Assembly: GCA_024275895.1 (NCBI GenBank)
Contig: JAJRYE010000025.1
Coordinates: 16,066 to 80,065 of the forward strand
DNA length: 64,000 bases
DNA from: Alphaproteobacteria bacterium
GTDB lineage: Bacteria > Pseudomonadota > Alphaproteobacteria > Rhizobiales > BM303
Reading direction: 5' to 3'
Part shown: positions 8,931-17,643 of the stretch, in pieces
Layout of the letters: every line of letters starts with the position of its first letter
Position numbering within the stretch: position 1 is the stretch's first letter
Program-made: the position numbers and the translations under genes
The notes under the pieces: generated by a model
The model's input: the letters and a program-made list of their open reading frames with translations, nothing else
The model's database searches: none
What the model was told of the DNA's origin: nothing

Positions 8931-9030
8931 CATCACCCGGCTTGGCCGGGTGACCCAGCGGTCATGCGCCTTGAGTTGAAGCTTGCAGCGTTTGTACCGG
9001 CTGGATTGCCCGGGGGGCGGGCAATGACAC
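8931..9030. repeat. Inverted pair of extragenic palindromic elements (TGGAT-stem-ATGA type)
   Basis: Two short hairpin units face each other. Unit 1 (8931-8957) holds TCACCCGGC and GCCGGGTGA around a TTG loop. Unit 2 (9001-9030) holds TTGCCCG and CGGGCAA around a G-rich loop. Read in the same sense, both are flanked by CTGG[A/G]T before and ATGA/ATGG after the palindrome. This is the architecture of small extragenic repeats widespread in Proteobacteria. There is no T-run, so a simple terminator is less likely. A similar pair occurs at 57615-57686. Confidence 0.6.
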
Positions 9031-9082
9031 GGGGGGCAAAGGGTGGGGCGGTGTTAAGATATTTGTCTCCGCAACAATCCGG

Positions 9083-9181
9083 CTATACAGGCGCGGCCAG
9101 TACGCTCAACCAGACCAGAACCATAGCGCCGAAAAGCGCCAGAGCTGAAAAAGCGGCCATTTCCTGAACAAGTGATTTCAT
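9083..9181 (-). CDS. Small single-span membrane protein, 32 aa
   Basis: Too short for the ORF track. From the ATG at 9179-9181 the frame gives 32 residues: a short polar start (MKSLVQEM), then one hydrophobic span (FSALALFGAMVLVWLSVLAA) and a TAG stop. A GGAGG lies 8 bases before the start, a textbook ribosome site, which is the main reason to believe it. No partner is obvious; lolD lies about 90 bases downstream-side on the same strand. Function unknown; it could be a stress or assembly microprotein or a chance ORF. Confidence 0.45.
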   Translation of the reverse strand: MKSLVQEMAAFSALALFGAMVLVWLSVLAAPV

Positions 9182-9269
9182 GTTTTCAACCTCCGATTTG
9201 TCATTATGTTCATGATTTGTTCTTTTTGTCAAGGGGCTTTTTCGGGTGCGGTATTTCGGGGCTGTATTT

Positions 9270-9995
9270 TTAAGCCGGATCGAGATGGCCGGTATTGGTG
9301 ATATCCACCAGCTCGCCGCCGGACATCACCAGTTGGCGGTCCATTTTTCGCGCCAGTTCCATATTATGGGTGGCGATGAGGGCGGAGAGGCCGGCAAGGC
9401 GGGCCAGTTCAAGAAGCTGGCGATAAACGCGGTCCGAGGTTTCAGGATCAAGATTGCCGGTGGGCTCGTCGGCAAGCAGGATTTTGGGCGAGTTGGCGAC
9501 TGCCCTGGCGATGGCGACGCGCTGCTGCTCGCCGCCCGAGAGCTGCGAGGGGCGGTGTTCGGCGCGTTCGGCAAGACCCAGCATATTCAGGAGCTGATGC
9601 GAACGCTCTTTTGCCTCGGCGGCGTCAAGACCGTTGATCAATTGCGGCATTTCGATATTTTCCAGCGCGGAGAATTCGGGAAGCAGGTGATGAAACTGAT
9701 AGATGAAGCCGATGTCGGAGCGGCGGATTGCGGTGCGCTCAGCGTCATTCAGGGCGTTACAGTCCTTGCCGGCAATTTCAATCTCGCCCTCATCGGGCCG
9801 CTCCAGCAGCCCGGCGATATGCAGCAAGGTGGATTTGCCCGCGCCGGAGGGCCCCACCAGCGCCACCAGTTCGCCGGGGTAAATCGCCAGATTGGCGCGG
9901 CGGAAGACCACAAGCTCCTTGGGGCCCTGATGGTAAATCCGGGTGATATCGATGAGACGCAATACGGCGTTTTTATCGGCGGCGATTTTAATCAT
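9270..9995 (-). CDS. lolD: Lipoprotein-releasing system ATP-binding protein LolD
   Basis: 241-aa ABC ATPase that powers extraction of lipoproteins from the inner membrane for delivery to LolA. Walker [12 protein letters not shown], the Q-loop region, signature [14 protein letters not shown], Walker [13 protein letters not shown] and the H-loop ATHNMELA are all present; LSGGEQQR plus DEPTGNLD is typical of the LolD/MacB/FtsE branch. The ATG at 9995 overlaps the lolC stop (ATGA), which fixes the start against the longer track ORF from 10214. It is third in the order proS-lolC-lolD. Confidence 0.93.
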   Translation of the reverse strand: MIKIAADKNAVLRLIDITRIYHQGPKELVVFRRANLAIYPGELVALVGPSGAGKSTLLHIAGLLERPDEGEIEIAGKDCNALNDAERTAIRRSDIGFIYQFHHLLPEFSALENIEMPQLINGLDAAEAKERSHQLLNMLGLAERAEHRPSQLSGGEQQRVAIARAVANSPKILLADEPTGNLDPETSDRVYRQLLELARLAGLSALIATHNMELARKMDRQLVMSGGELVDITNTGHLDPA

Positions 9996-11260
9996 TCGTA
10001 ACGCAGCGCCTCCACCGGATCGAGGCGGGCGGCACGCCATGAGGGATAAAGGGTGGCCAGAAACGACAACGCCAGCGCCATGAGCACAACGGTTGTCACC
10101 TCGCCGACATTGATCTGGGCCGGCATTTTGCTCAGATAATAAAGCTCGGGCGAAAATAGCTCGGTTCCGGTCAGCATCGAGATGAACTGGCGCACCGATT
10201 CGATATTCCAGCAAAAAACCAGCCCCAGCATCATGCCGGCAAAGGTGCCGACCACGCCGATGCTGGCGCCGGTGATGACAAAGATACGCATGATGGCGCC
10301 CCTTGTGGCGCCCATGGTGCGCAAGATGGCGATGTTGCTGCTCTTGTCCTGCACCAGCATGATGAGCCCCGAGATGATGTTTAGCGCCGCCACCAGAATG
10401 ATCAGGGTGAGGATGATAAACATCACATTACGCTCCACCTCAAGCGCGCCGAAAAAGGTCTTGTTGGTCTGGCGCCAGTCGGTGATGTAAACCGGTTTTT
10501 GAATCGCATGCTCCACCAGCGCCCGGTAATCATCCATGCGCTCGGGGTCTTCCACCATGACCTCGATGGCGGTGACGGCGTTTTGCTTGTTGAAATAAAG
10601 CTGGGCCTCGCTTAACGGCATGAAGATGAGAGAGGCGTCGAATTGCGACATGCCGACCTCGAACACCGCGGCGACATTATAGGATTTGATGCGCGGCGAG
10701 GTGCCAAAGGGGGTCACGGCTCCGCGCGGGGCGACAAGGGTGATCTGTTTTCCCGGCTCCAGCGCCAGGGCGGTGGCAAGGCGCGAGCCGATGGTGACGC
10801 CTTCGCCGGAATCAAAATTGTCCAATGTGCCCTGGCGGATATTTTTGGCTACCGAATCAAAACCTCTCAAATCCGCCTCGCGCATGCCGCGCACCATAAC
10901 GCCGGTCGATGCCGTGCGCCCGGTGGCCAGTGCCTGCCCCTCAATCATCGGGGTGATGGAAGTGAGGCCCTTGATGCCCTTCATGCGTTTGACCACATCG
11001 TCAAAGCCGGTGAAGGGGCCTCCGAGTGCGTTCACCATCATATGACCGTTGACGCCTAGGATTTTATCGATCAGATCGGAGCGAAAGCCGTTCATCACCG
11101 CCATGACGATGATCAAGGTGGCAACGCCGAGGGTAATGCCGAGAAAGGAAAACCCGGCGATGACGGAAATAAAGCCTTCCTTGCGCCGCGCCCGCAAATA
11201 GCGCAACGCCAGCATCCACTCAAATCGCGCCAGTGGACGGGTTTTTGTGATTGTGCTCAA
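9992..11260 (-). CDS. lolC: Lipoprotein-releasing ABC transporter permease LolC/LolE
   Basis: 422-aa inner-membrane permease. The first membrane span (around residues 25-55, [28 protein letters not shown]) is followed by a large periplasmic domain (about 60-270) and three more spans, including [40 protein letters not shown], the FtsX-type core. The C-terminus ends [18 protein letters not shown], the LolC/E signature. Alphaproteobacteria usually have one LolC/E fusion-type permease, so symbol choice is conventional. It overlaps proS upstream and lolD downstream by 4 bases each, a translationally coupled operon. Confidence 0.93.
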   Translation of the reverse strand: MSTITKTRPLARFEWMLALRYLRARRKEGFISVIAGFSFLGITLGVATLIIVMAVMNGFRSDLIDKILGVNGHMMVNALGGPFTGFDDVVKRMKGIKGLTSITPMIEGQALATGRTASTGVMVRGMREADLRGFDSVAKNIRQGTLDNFDSGEGVTIGSRLATALALEPGKQITLVAPRGAVTPFGTSPRIKSYNVAAVFEVGMSQFDASLIFMPLSEAQLYFNKQNAVTAIEVMVEDPERMDDYRALVEHAIQKPVYITDWRQTNKTFFGALEVERNVMFIILTLIILVAALNIISGLIMLVQDKSSNIAILRTMGATRGAIMRIFVITGASIGVVGTFAGMMLGLVFCWNIESVRQFISMLTGTELFSPELYYLSKMPAQINVGEVTTVVLMALALSFLATLYPSWRAARLDPVEALRYE

Positions 11261-12591
11261 GAGGGTGCCTTTTCCTGACTCAGTTTGTTCAGCGCCGCAT
11301 CAAGCGAGAGTGTCTCGCGCGCGCCGCTCTTGCGGTTTTTTACCTCCACCTCGCCGCTTTTCAGGCCGCGCGGGCCGACGATAAGCTGCCAGGGCAGCCC
11401 GATCAGGTCCATGGTCTTGAACTTGCCGCCAGCGCGCTCAGAGGTGTCGTCATAAAGCACGCCAATGCCGGCATGCCCGAGTTTTTCATAGAGCCCTTCG
11501 CAGGCCGCATCGGTTTGTGCATCACCTGATTTCAAATTTATCAGCCCTACCTTGAAGGGGGCAACCGATTCGGGCCAGATAATTCCGTGTTCATCATGGC
11601 TCGCTTCAATAATCGCCCCCACCAGGCGCGAAATGCCGATGCCGTAGGAACCGCTCTGGATATTGACCGGTTTGCCGTCAGCGCCCTGAACCGTGCAGCC
11701 CATGGGTTTGGCGTATTTGTCACCAAAGAAGAAAATATGCCCGACCTCGATGCCGCGCGCGGCGATGCGGCTCTCTTCGGGGACCTCGCGTTCGAAACGG
11801 GCCGCATCATGCATCTCATCGGTAGCGGCATATTTATCCGTCCATTTTTTGATAACGGGGGTAAGATCGCCATCATAATCGATATCGACGGGCGGGGCGG
11901 GCATTTCAATCAGATCGCGATGGCAAAAGACTTCCGATTCGCCGGTCTGGGCCAGAATGATGAACTCATGGCTGAGATCACCGCCGATGGGGCCCGTATC
12001 GGCAGCCATGGGGATGGCGGTCAGCCCCATGCGCTTATAAGAGCGCAGGTAAGAGACAAACATTTTATGGTAGGCATGGCGGCCTTCTTGCGCCGAGAGG
12101 TCAAAGGAATAGCCGTCCTTCATCAAAAACTCGCGGCCGCGCATGACACCGAAGCGCGGGCGGATTTCATCGCGGAATTTCCACTGGATATGATAAAGGT
12201 TGCGCGGCAAATCCTTGTAGGATTTGATCGAGGTCCGGAAAATATCGGTGATCAGTTCTTCATTGGTGGGACCGTATAGCATCTCGCGCTCATGGCGGTC
12301 GGTGATGCGCAGCATTTCCTTGCCGTAATCATCATAGCGGCCCGAGAGTTTCCATAAATCGGCCGGCTGGATGGTCGGCATCAGCATTTCGATGGCGCCG
12401 GTTCTGGCCTGTTCCTCCTCGACGATCTTCTGGATTTTCATCAACACCGCATAGCCGAGCGGCAGCCAGGAATAAATCCCGGCACTGGCCTGACGTACCA
12501 TGCCGGCCCGCAGCATCAGGCGGTGTGAGGCGATCTCGGCCTCCTTGGGGTTTTCCCGTAAAATGGGGAGAAAGTACTTTGATAACCGCAT
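11257..12591 (-). CDS. proS: Prolyl-tRNA synthetase, short bacterial type
   Basis: 444-aa class II aminoacyl-tRNA synthetase. The N-terminus ([34 protein letters not shown]), motif 2 region ([25 protein letters not shown] is split here for brevity), and motif 3 ([16 protein letters not shown]) identify it. It lacks the roughly 180-residue editing insertion of E. coli ProRS, as is usual in Alphaproteobacteria, and has the C-terminal anticodon-binding domain ([18 protein letters not shown]). It heads the proS-lolC-lolD operon, a common alphaproteobacterial order. Confidence 0.95.
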   Translation of the reverse strand: MRLSKYFLPILRENPKEAEIASHRLMLRAGMVRQASAGIYSWLPLGYAVLMKIQKIVEEEQARTGAIEMLMPTIQPADLWKLSGRYDDYGKEMLRITDRHEREMLYGPTNEELITDIFRTSIKSYKDLPRNLYHIQWKFRDEIRPRFGVMRGREFLMKDGYSFDLSAQEGRHAYHKMFVSYLRSYKRMGLTAIPMAADTGPIGGDLSHEFIILAQTGESEVFCHRDLIEMPAPPVDIDYDGDLTPVIKKWTDKYAATDEMHDAARFEREVPEESRIAARGIEVGHIFFFGDKYAKPMGCTVQGADGKPVNIQSGSYGIGISRLVGAIIEASHDEHGIIWPESVAPFKVGLINLKSGDAQTDAACEGLYEKLGHAGIGVLYDDTSERAGGKFKTMDLIGLPWQLIVGPRGLKSGEVEVKNRKSGARETLSLDAALNKLSQEKAPS

Positions 12592-12728
12592 GGGAGTTCA
12601 CCTTGAATCACTATCCAGAATTAAAATCATCCTGTGGCAGACAAACCGTAATCCACGCCTGATATCAAGCCTTTTTAAGGCAGAGGGAGATGAAAATCCC
12701 CGATCTGGAACATTTCTGAAAAAAACAA

Positions 12729-12757
12729 ATGACACCGGATGAGGGATGCGCTATTAT
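12729..12757 (+). promoter_or_regulatory. Sigma-70-type promoter for the small RNA gene
   Basis: ATGACA at 12729-12734 (one mismatch to TTGACA) and TATTAT at 12752-12757 (one mismatch to TATAAT) are separated by exactly 17 bases. The predicted start is near 12764, followed by a highly structured region and a terminator with no convincing protein gene between. Confidence 0.6.
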
Positions 12758-12763
12758 GCCGCA

Positions 12764-13000
12764 CATAAAGAGAAGGTCTGAAGATCAGGATCTGGCGGGA
12801 TGTTATTGCAACATGGCTCTGGATCGTGAAGCTGGGGCCCAGAACCTGGGAGCCAAGACTCCGGTATCGGTGTGGTGATACGTTATTCACCGGAACCATG
12901 TAGGCACAGGCGATGTGCAGTTTACTGCCCGCTGCGTCTGAACAGGAAAAATAGAGGTTAGAAACCTCAAACAGCAAGGCTCGCGGCCTTGCTTTTTTTT
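12764..13000 (+). ncRNA. Putative structured small RNA of about 235 nt, family not assigned
   Basis: A strong promoter and a strong intrinsic terminator bracket a region with nested complementarity. Pairs visible by eye: GGCGGG (12794-12799) with CCCGCT (12928-12933); ACATGG (12811-12816) with CCATGT (12896-12901); GGCTC (12815-12819) with GAGCC (12850-12854); CCGGT (12861-12865) with ACCGG (12889-12893); GCACA/TGTGC hairpin (12904-12918); GAGGTT/AACCTC hairpin (12954-12968). Some of these compete, so the true fold needs calculation. The rod-like outline with a small 3' side hairpin recalls 6S RNA, but I do not see enough to name it. A 21-codon ORF (12813-12878) lies inside without a ribosome site. 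The antisense 100-aa track ORF is probably spurious. Confidence 0.5.
12973..13000 (+). terminator. Intrinsic terminator of the small RNA
   Basis: Perfect 8-bp stem AGCAAGGC / GCCTTGCT with a 5-base loop TCGCG, followed directly by a run of eight T counting the stem's last base. The T-run is on the + strand side, so it ends a rightward transcript. Confidence 0.85.
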
Positions 13001-13164
13001 GACCTTTCCAATTCGGCGTCTGACGCGGGCTGTTTTATCCGGGAACCCCCTTGTTTCCCTGAATGGTTGCGCTGCGCGAAAAGCTCCCCCCGTTAACCAT
13101 ATGCAAATTAAAATGGAATAATGAATGATAAATTCATCCCTCTCTCTTACTTAAGGTTGCAAAT

Positions 13165-15300
13165 ATGTACATCAATCCACTTTCCGGTTCCTTGCCCACG
13201 CTCAAGGTCACGCACCGTCTGGCCGCCGGTTTTTCTCTCATCGTCATTCTGCTTGTCACGGCGGTTCTGGTGACGTTGTGGGAGGTGAAAATCATCAATA
13301 CGGCGACCACACGTATTCAGGAACTGCGTATGCCAACGGCGAGCGCCAGTGCAAATCTGACGACTGATATCGAGGCTTCGCTGGCCGCGCTTCGCGGCTG
13401 GATGCTGACCGGAAATGAAAAATTCAGAACCGAGCGGGCGGGAGTCTGGCGCGCAATCGAGAAGACCAAAAGGAAAATAGATGCGCTTTCGGAAAAATGG
13501 ACCGATCAAAAAAATATTGAGGCCTGGCAGGAGCTCAAAAAGATAGTCGCGGAATTCAAGGTCGCCCAGTCCAGGGTGGAGGCCATCGCCAATTCCGTTG
13601 AAGAGCAACCGGCAACCCGGATTCTTGTCGATGAGGCGGCGCCGCGTGCGGCGGTCATGGTGCAGAAGATAACCGAGATGATTGATCTTGAACTGGCCAA
13701 AAACAATTCGGGTACGGGCGGTGACAGGGTGCAGTTTTTGGGCATCATGGCTGATGTGCGCGGCACACTTGGGCTGGCGCTGGCGAATATCCGCGCCTAT
13801 CTTCTGACCGGAGACAGGAAATTCGAGGAAAAATTCAATAAACTGTGGGCCAAGAACAAGCGCCGTTTTGCCGATCTGGAAAAAGCATCCGGCATGATGT
13901 CGCCGGCCCAAAGGGAAGCTTTCAATATCTTCTCCGAGAAACGGGCAGGGTTTGTGCCGCTGCCGTCGAAAATGTTTACGATTCGCGGGTCCAAAAAGTG
14001 GAATATGGCCAATTACACGCTTGTCACCGAGGCGGCACCGCGGGCCGAGAAAATCCTCACCATTCTTATTGGTCCCAAACAAAAAGACGGTTTGCATGCC
14101 GGTGGCATGAGAGACGATCAGGTCAGATTGCTTAACAACGATACAGCGTTGGTGGCAAAAGAAGTGTCCTTGCTGACAACAGTGTTGTGGGCGCTTCTGG
14201 GCATCGGCATAGCCGCTGGCGGAGCCATCGCCTTTTTCACCTCACGTTCCATTGCGGGGCCGCTGGTCAGAATGACCACGGCCATGCGCAAGCTTGCCGA
14301 TGGCGATCTGGAAGTGGAAATCCCGGCGCGGGAGCGCAAGGACGAGATCGGCGATATGTCCAATGCGGTGCAGGTGTTCAAGGACAATGCCATCCGGGCC
14401 AGGGCGCTTGAGGCTGAACAGGAACAGCAAAAACTTCGTGCCGAGGAAGAAAAACGCCGGATGATGCATGAGCTTGCCGATGATTTTGACGCCAGTGTCG
14501 GCGGCATTATCGAAACCGTATCGGCCGCTTCAACGGAGTTGAACGCCACCGCCCAGGCGATGTCGAGCATTGCCGATGAAACCAGCAATCAGTCCGCCGC
14601 GGTTTCCGCTGCGTCGGAAGAAGCGGCGAGCAATGTGCAGACCGTGGCGGCGGCGTCCGAGGAGATGTCGCAATCCATTGCCGAGATCAACCAGCAGGTC
14701 TCCCAGGCTTCCGACGCCGCCAAGCAGGCGGTGATGGAAGTTGAGAAAACCGGGGCCCAGATGGAATCCCTGGCCGCCACGGCGGAGACGATCAGCGGCG
14801 TCATTGGAATGATTTCCGAGATTGCCGAGCAGACCAATCTGCTGGCGTTGAACGCAACGATTGAATCGGCCAGAGCCGGTGAAGCTGGCAAGGGGTTTGC
14901 AGTTGTGGCCAGTGAGGTCAAGGGGCTGGCCGGACAAACCGCCAAGGCGACTGAAGAGATTGTGTCGCAGGTCAACGAGATTCAGGAGGCCACCAAGCAG
15001 GCGGTTGTGTCGATGACGGATATCGGCAAGATTATCAAACAGGTGGACGAAACCTCGGCGGCCATCGCGGCGGCCATGGAAGAGCAGGGCGCCGCGACCC
15101 AGGAAATCGCCCGCAATGTGCAAGAGGCCGCATCGGGCACCGAGGAAGTGACCCGCAACATCACCGGCGTCAATCAGGCCTCGCAGGAGGCGGGGGCTGC
15201 GTCAGGCGAGGTGATGTCGGCGGCGGGCGAGCTTTCGCAGCAATCGGAAAAACTCAAAGCCGAGGTGGACCGGTTCATCGCCCAGATCCGCACCGGCTGA
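13165..15300 (+). CDS. Methyl-accepting chemotaxis protein (HAMP plus MCP signalling domain)
   Basis: 711-aa chemoreceptor. A first membrane span lies at about residues 14-36 ([21 protein letters not shown]), a long periplasmic helical sensor region at 37-330, and a second span near 332-356 ([25 protein letters not shown]). A HAMP domain follows ([19 protein letters not shown]), then the cytoplasmic signalling coiled coil with the conserved hairpin tip [21 protein letters not shown]. The sensor length and helical character suggest a bimodular helical ligand domain, inference only. No CheB/CheR-docking pentapeptide is seen at the end (FIAQIRTG). AAGG precedes the start. It is monocistronic, ending in a strong terminator. 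Confidence 0.93.
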   Translation: MYINPLSGSLPTLKVTHRLAAGFSLIVILLVTAVLVTLWEVKIINTATTRIQELRMPTASASANLTTDIEASLAALRGWMLTGNEKFRTERAGVWRAIEKTKRKIDALSEKWTDQKNIEAWQELKKIVAEFKVAQSRVEAIANSVEEQPATRILVDEAAPRAAVMVQKITEMIDLELAKNNSGTGGDRVQFLGIMADVRGTLGLALANIRAYLLTGDRKFEEKFNKLWAKNKRRFADLEKASGMMSPAQREAFNIFSEKRAGFVPLPSKMFTIRGSKKWNMANYTLVTEAAPRAEKILTILIGPKQKDGLHAGGMRDDQVRLLNNDTALVAKEVSLLTTVLWALLGIGIAAGGAIAFFTSRSIAGPLVRMTTAMRKLADGDLEVEIPARERKDEIGDMSNAVQVFKDNAIRARALEAEQEQQKLRAEEEKRRMMHELADDFDASVGGIIETVSAASTELNATAQAMSSIADETSNQSAAVSAASEEAASNVQTVAAASEEMSQSIAEINQQVSQASDAAKQAVMEVEKTGAQMESLAATAETISGVIGMISEIAEQTNLLALNATIESARAGEAGKGFAVVASEVKGLAGQTAKATEEIVSQVNEIQEATKQAVVSMTDIGKIIKQVDETSAAIAAAMEEQGAATQEIARNVQEAASGTEEVTRNITGVNQASQEAGAASGEVMSAAGELSQQSEKLKAEVDRFIAQIRTG

Positions 15301-15332
15301 GTGCAAGGCACATAATTACAAATCCACAATTG

Positions 15333-15370
15333 CAAAGACCGCAAGGGTACCCTTGCGGTCTTTGTTTTTT
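15333..15370 (+). terminator. Intrinsic terminator of the chemoreceptor gene
   Basis: A perfect palindrome, CAAAGACCGCAAGGGT and its complement, forms a 14- to 16-bp stem and is followed by six T. It lies 33 bases after the chemoreceptor stop. Confidence 0.9.
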
Positions 15371-15424
15371 CTATGTTAACCATGCCGGACGGGGGAGTAT
15401 CTGCGGACGGGCCGTTTTTGGGGC

Positions 15425-15679
15425 TCACCCATCCTCTTTTTGCAATGTATCCAGAGCGGCCTTGCCTTTTTTCAACTGGGCCTTGCAGACCTTGATGTGG
15501 CGTTTGATTTTCCTGAGTTCTTTTTCACTTTTGGCGTCTTCGAGTTTGCGGCTGAATTTGGCCTGTTTTTTCTCCAGCCGGGCGACGAGGTCTTCAACCG
15601 CGTCGATGCGTTTGAGCTGGCGGCTTTTTTTGGTATCGAGAAGTTTTTGAAGGTTCTTGACGATTTTGTTCAGTCCCAT
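15425..15679 (-). CDS. Small charged coiled-coil protein, unknown function
   Basis: 84 aa, highly Lys/Glu-rich with heptad-like spacing over nearly its whole length (VEDLVARLEKKQAKFSRKLEDAKSEKEL). One Cys. AAGGAG lies upstream of the ATG at 15679, supporting a real gene. It follows the PhoU-like end of the disrupted Na/Pi cotransporter by 39 bases on the same strand and may belong to that transcript. Not recognised; cytoplasmic by composition. Confidence 0.65.
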   Translation of the reverse strand: MGLNKIVKNLQKLLDTKKSRQLKRIDAVEDLVARLEKKQAKFSRKLEDAKSEKELRKIKRHIKVCKAQLKKGKAALDTLQKEDG

Positions 15680-15718
15680 GGATGAACTCCTTTTGAATCA
15701 CAAATTTCAGGCCCGGTT

Positions 15719-16408
15719 TTACGGTGTGTGTTCGTCGGCCAGATCGTGGATATCTTCGTCATCGAGTGCGATCATATCTTCAGCATCGCGCATGCCGCTG
15801 TCGCGTTCGCGGAAGAGAATTTTGCCCGTGCGGGCCAGATCGCGGATGATGGCCTTGGAATAGGTCAGGTCATTCATCAGCGAGGTGGCCATTTGCGCTG
15901 TGATCAGCCCCTTGCGGATCATGCCGTCGAGATCCCGCATGGTGGATTTGCGTTTTTCGCTGGCGGCGAGTTTGTATTCGTCAAGATCAAACATGTCGGC
16001 GTCCTCGCTGCCCTCGTGCAGACGATTGATAATGCGCAATATGCGGGCGATGTTGATGCGGATGGCGTTGTATTCGTGCCGGATCGCCTCGTTACCGGAG
16101 GCGATATAGGTTTGCATGTTTTTTTGCAGGTGCTTGGTGTCCTTGACCGCCTGAACGATGCGCTGGCTGGCGCTGCGCAACTCATAAAGCTGGTTGGAAA
16201 ATTCGGGCGCAAGACGGGTCTGGGCATTGCCGGAAAACTCGACAATGCTGGCGTGAAGCGGCTTGATGCGGCTTAAATATTCGGCGTCGATATCAAGCTG
16301 GACAACCTTTCTCGAATTCTCAAGCCCGGCTTCCAGGTCGGCATCGGAAAGAACCAGCTCCGGGTCGATGCTGAGGCCTCTTGTGTAGATATCAAAGGCG
16401 TTTTCATA
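15719..16408 (-). pseudogene. C-terminal PhoU-like part of Na/Pi cotransporter, separated by frameshift
   Basis: This frame lacks its own proper start (the track begins at an internal Met, 16180). Read back to about 16408 it gives YENAFDIYTRGLSIDPELVL and onward through a long alpha-helical region (QRIVQAVKDTKHLQKNMQTY, then an acidic tail), matching the cytoplasmic PhoU-like domain that ends NptA-type Na/Pi cotransporters, as in the intact copy at 47586-49277. It continues the upstream transporter frame after a shift at about 16408-16413. If joined, the protein would be close to 600 aa, a normal length. The break may be a true mutation or an assembly error. Confidence 0.75.
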
Positions 16409-17520
16409 GAGATGGAAATCTCGTTATGCACCGCTTCGAGCAGGGTTTCGGGGAAATCAATAACCGATTCATTGAGAAAATGCGGTTCGACAATGGTGGT
16501 TTTGGGGGCGGGCAGGGCTTTTTCCAGAAATTTCACCAGATGGCCGACCAGCGGCGACATGACGATGACGCCGATGGAGTTGAACAGGGTGTGAAAAACG
16601 GCCAGTTTCAGCGTGTAGTCGGTCTTGCTGATCCCGACATGAGCGCTTATCCATTCGACGGCGGCGATAATCTGCCAGATAAAGATAATGGCGATCAGCC
16701 CGGTTGTGAGATTGAAGATCAGATGTGCCGCGGCCAGACGCTTGCCCTGATAATTGGCGCTCATAGCTCCGATGATGGCGGTGATCGTGGTGCCGATATT
16801 GGCGCCGATGGCCAGAGCCAGCGCATTGTCATAAGTGATCTGCCCGACGGAAAGCGCCGTGATAATCAGCACCAGGGTCGCATGAGAGCTCTGCATGATC
16901 ACGGTGGCAATCAGGCCGATAAGGGCAAAGAGGAACAGCCCGGGATAGCCGGCAACGGCGTATTGGCTCAGGTCAATGGCTTCACGGAAAGCCTCAAAGC
17001 CTTCCTTCATGTAGTGAATGCCGAGGAAAAGCAGCCCTAGCCCGGCGAGGACATACCCCATGCCCCTGAGATTTTTCGATTTCTGGAAAACCAGAACAAT
17101 GCCGAAAACCAGCATGGGCATGGCATAGGCGGAGATTTTGACCTTGAGGCCAAAACCGGCAATCAGCCAGGCGCCGGTTGTGGTGCCAAGATTGGCGCCG
17201 AAAATAATGCCGATGCCCGCCGCCAGTCCGATCAGCCCGGCGCTGAGGAACGAGATGGTGATCACCGAGACCAGCGAGCTTGATTGCATGATGGTGGTGG
17301 TGACGACGCCGAAAGAGATGCTCTTCCACAATTTGTTTGTGGTTCTGGCCAGGAGTTTTTCCAGAATGCCGCCGGTGAAAGTGCGGAAGCCGTCTTCGAG
17401 AAAAATCATGCCGAACAGAAAAATGGCGACGCCGGCGGCAATTTCCTTGAAATTCGGACTGAACCAGAACCCGGCGGCAAGAATGATGAAGATTACGGGA
17501 AGAACAATGCGTCTGATCAT
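16273..17520 (-). CDS. Na/Pi cotransporter family protein (NptA type), membrane part, frameshifted near its end
   Basis: 415-aa ORF. Residues 1-345 form the two inverted repeats of the NptA/SLC34-like family: GVVTTTIMQSSSLVSVITIS in repeat one and LIATVIMQSSHATLVLIITA in repeat two, each with the QSSS/QSSH motif, and paired GANLGTT / GANIGTT motifs. It imports phosphate with sodium at the inner membrane. After EISIS (about residue 370) the frame departs: the last 45 residues are low-complexity and unrelated, whereas the neighbouring frame continues with PhoU-like sequence. A TC dinucleotide too many, or one base too few, at CATCTCTATG explains this. It lies downstream of the PiT gene on the same strand. 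Confidence 0.85.
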   Translation of the reverse strand: MIRRIVLPVIFIILAAGFWFSPNFKEIAAGVAIFLFGMIFLEDGFRTFTGGILEKLLARTTNKLWKSISFGVVTTTIMQSSSLVSVITISFLSAGLIGLAAGIGIIFGANLGTTTGAWLIAGFGLKVKISAYAMPMLVFGIVLVFQKSKNLRGMGYVLAGLGLLFLGIHYMKEGFEAFREAIDLSQYAVAGYPGLFLFALIGLIATVIMQSSHATLVLIITALSVGQITYDNALALAIGANIGTTITAIIGAMSANYQGKRLAAAHLIFNLTTGLIAIIFIWQIIAAVEWISAHVGISKTDYTLKLAVFHTLFNSIGVIVMSPLVGHLVKFLEKALPAPKTTIVEPHFLNESVIDFPETLLEAVHNEISISMKTPLISTQEASASTRSWFFPMPTWKPGLRIRERLSSLISTPNI

Positions 17521-17643
17521 GTAAGGTTAATCCCTGTTCTCCCCGTTATTATTGTAAAAAGAGGATGCCATCTGTCTGCTATGCTGCGATTATCCAGCAC
17601 GGGGCAGGTAACCCGAGCCTGAATAACGGCGTGTAGATTCGTT

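Noticed and set aside
9246-10001. 251-aa plus-strand ORF over lolD
   Set aside because: Antisense shadow; lolD carries all ABC motifs.
12813-12878. 21-codon ORF inside the small RNA
   Set aside because: No Shine-Dalgarno; kept only as a remark. Does not look like a tmRNA tag (no Ala-Ala end).
12675-12977. 100-aa minus-strand ORF
   Set aside because: Lies across the small RNA gene; no ribosome site, odd composition, and the DNA is better explained by RNA stems, promoter and terminator.
14530-15123. 197-aa antisense ORF
   Set aside because: Shadow of the repetitive chemoreceptor signalling domain.
16381-17040. 219-aa plus-strand ORF
   Set aside because: Antisense shadow of the Na/Pi carrier.
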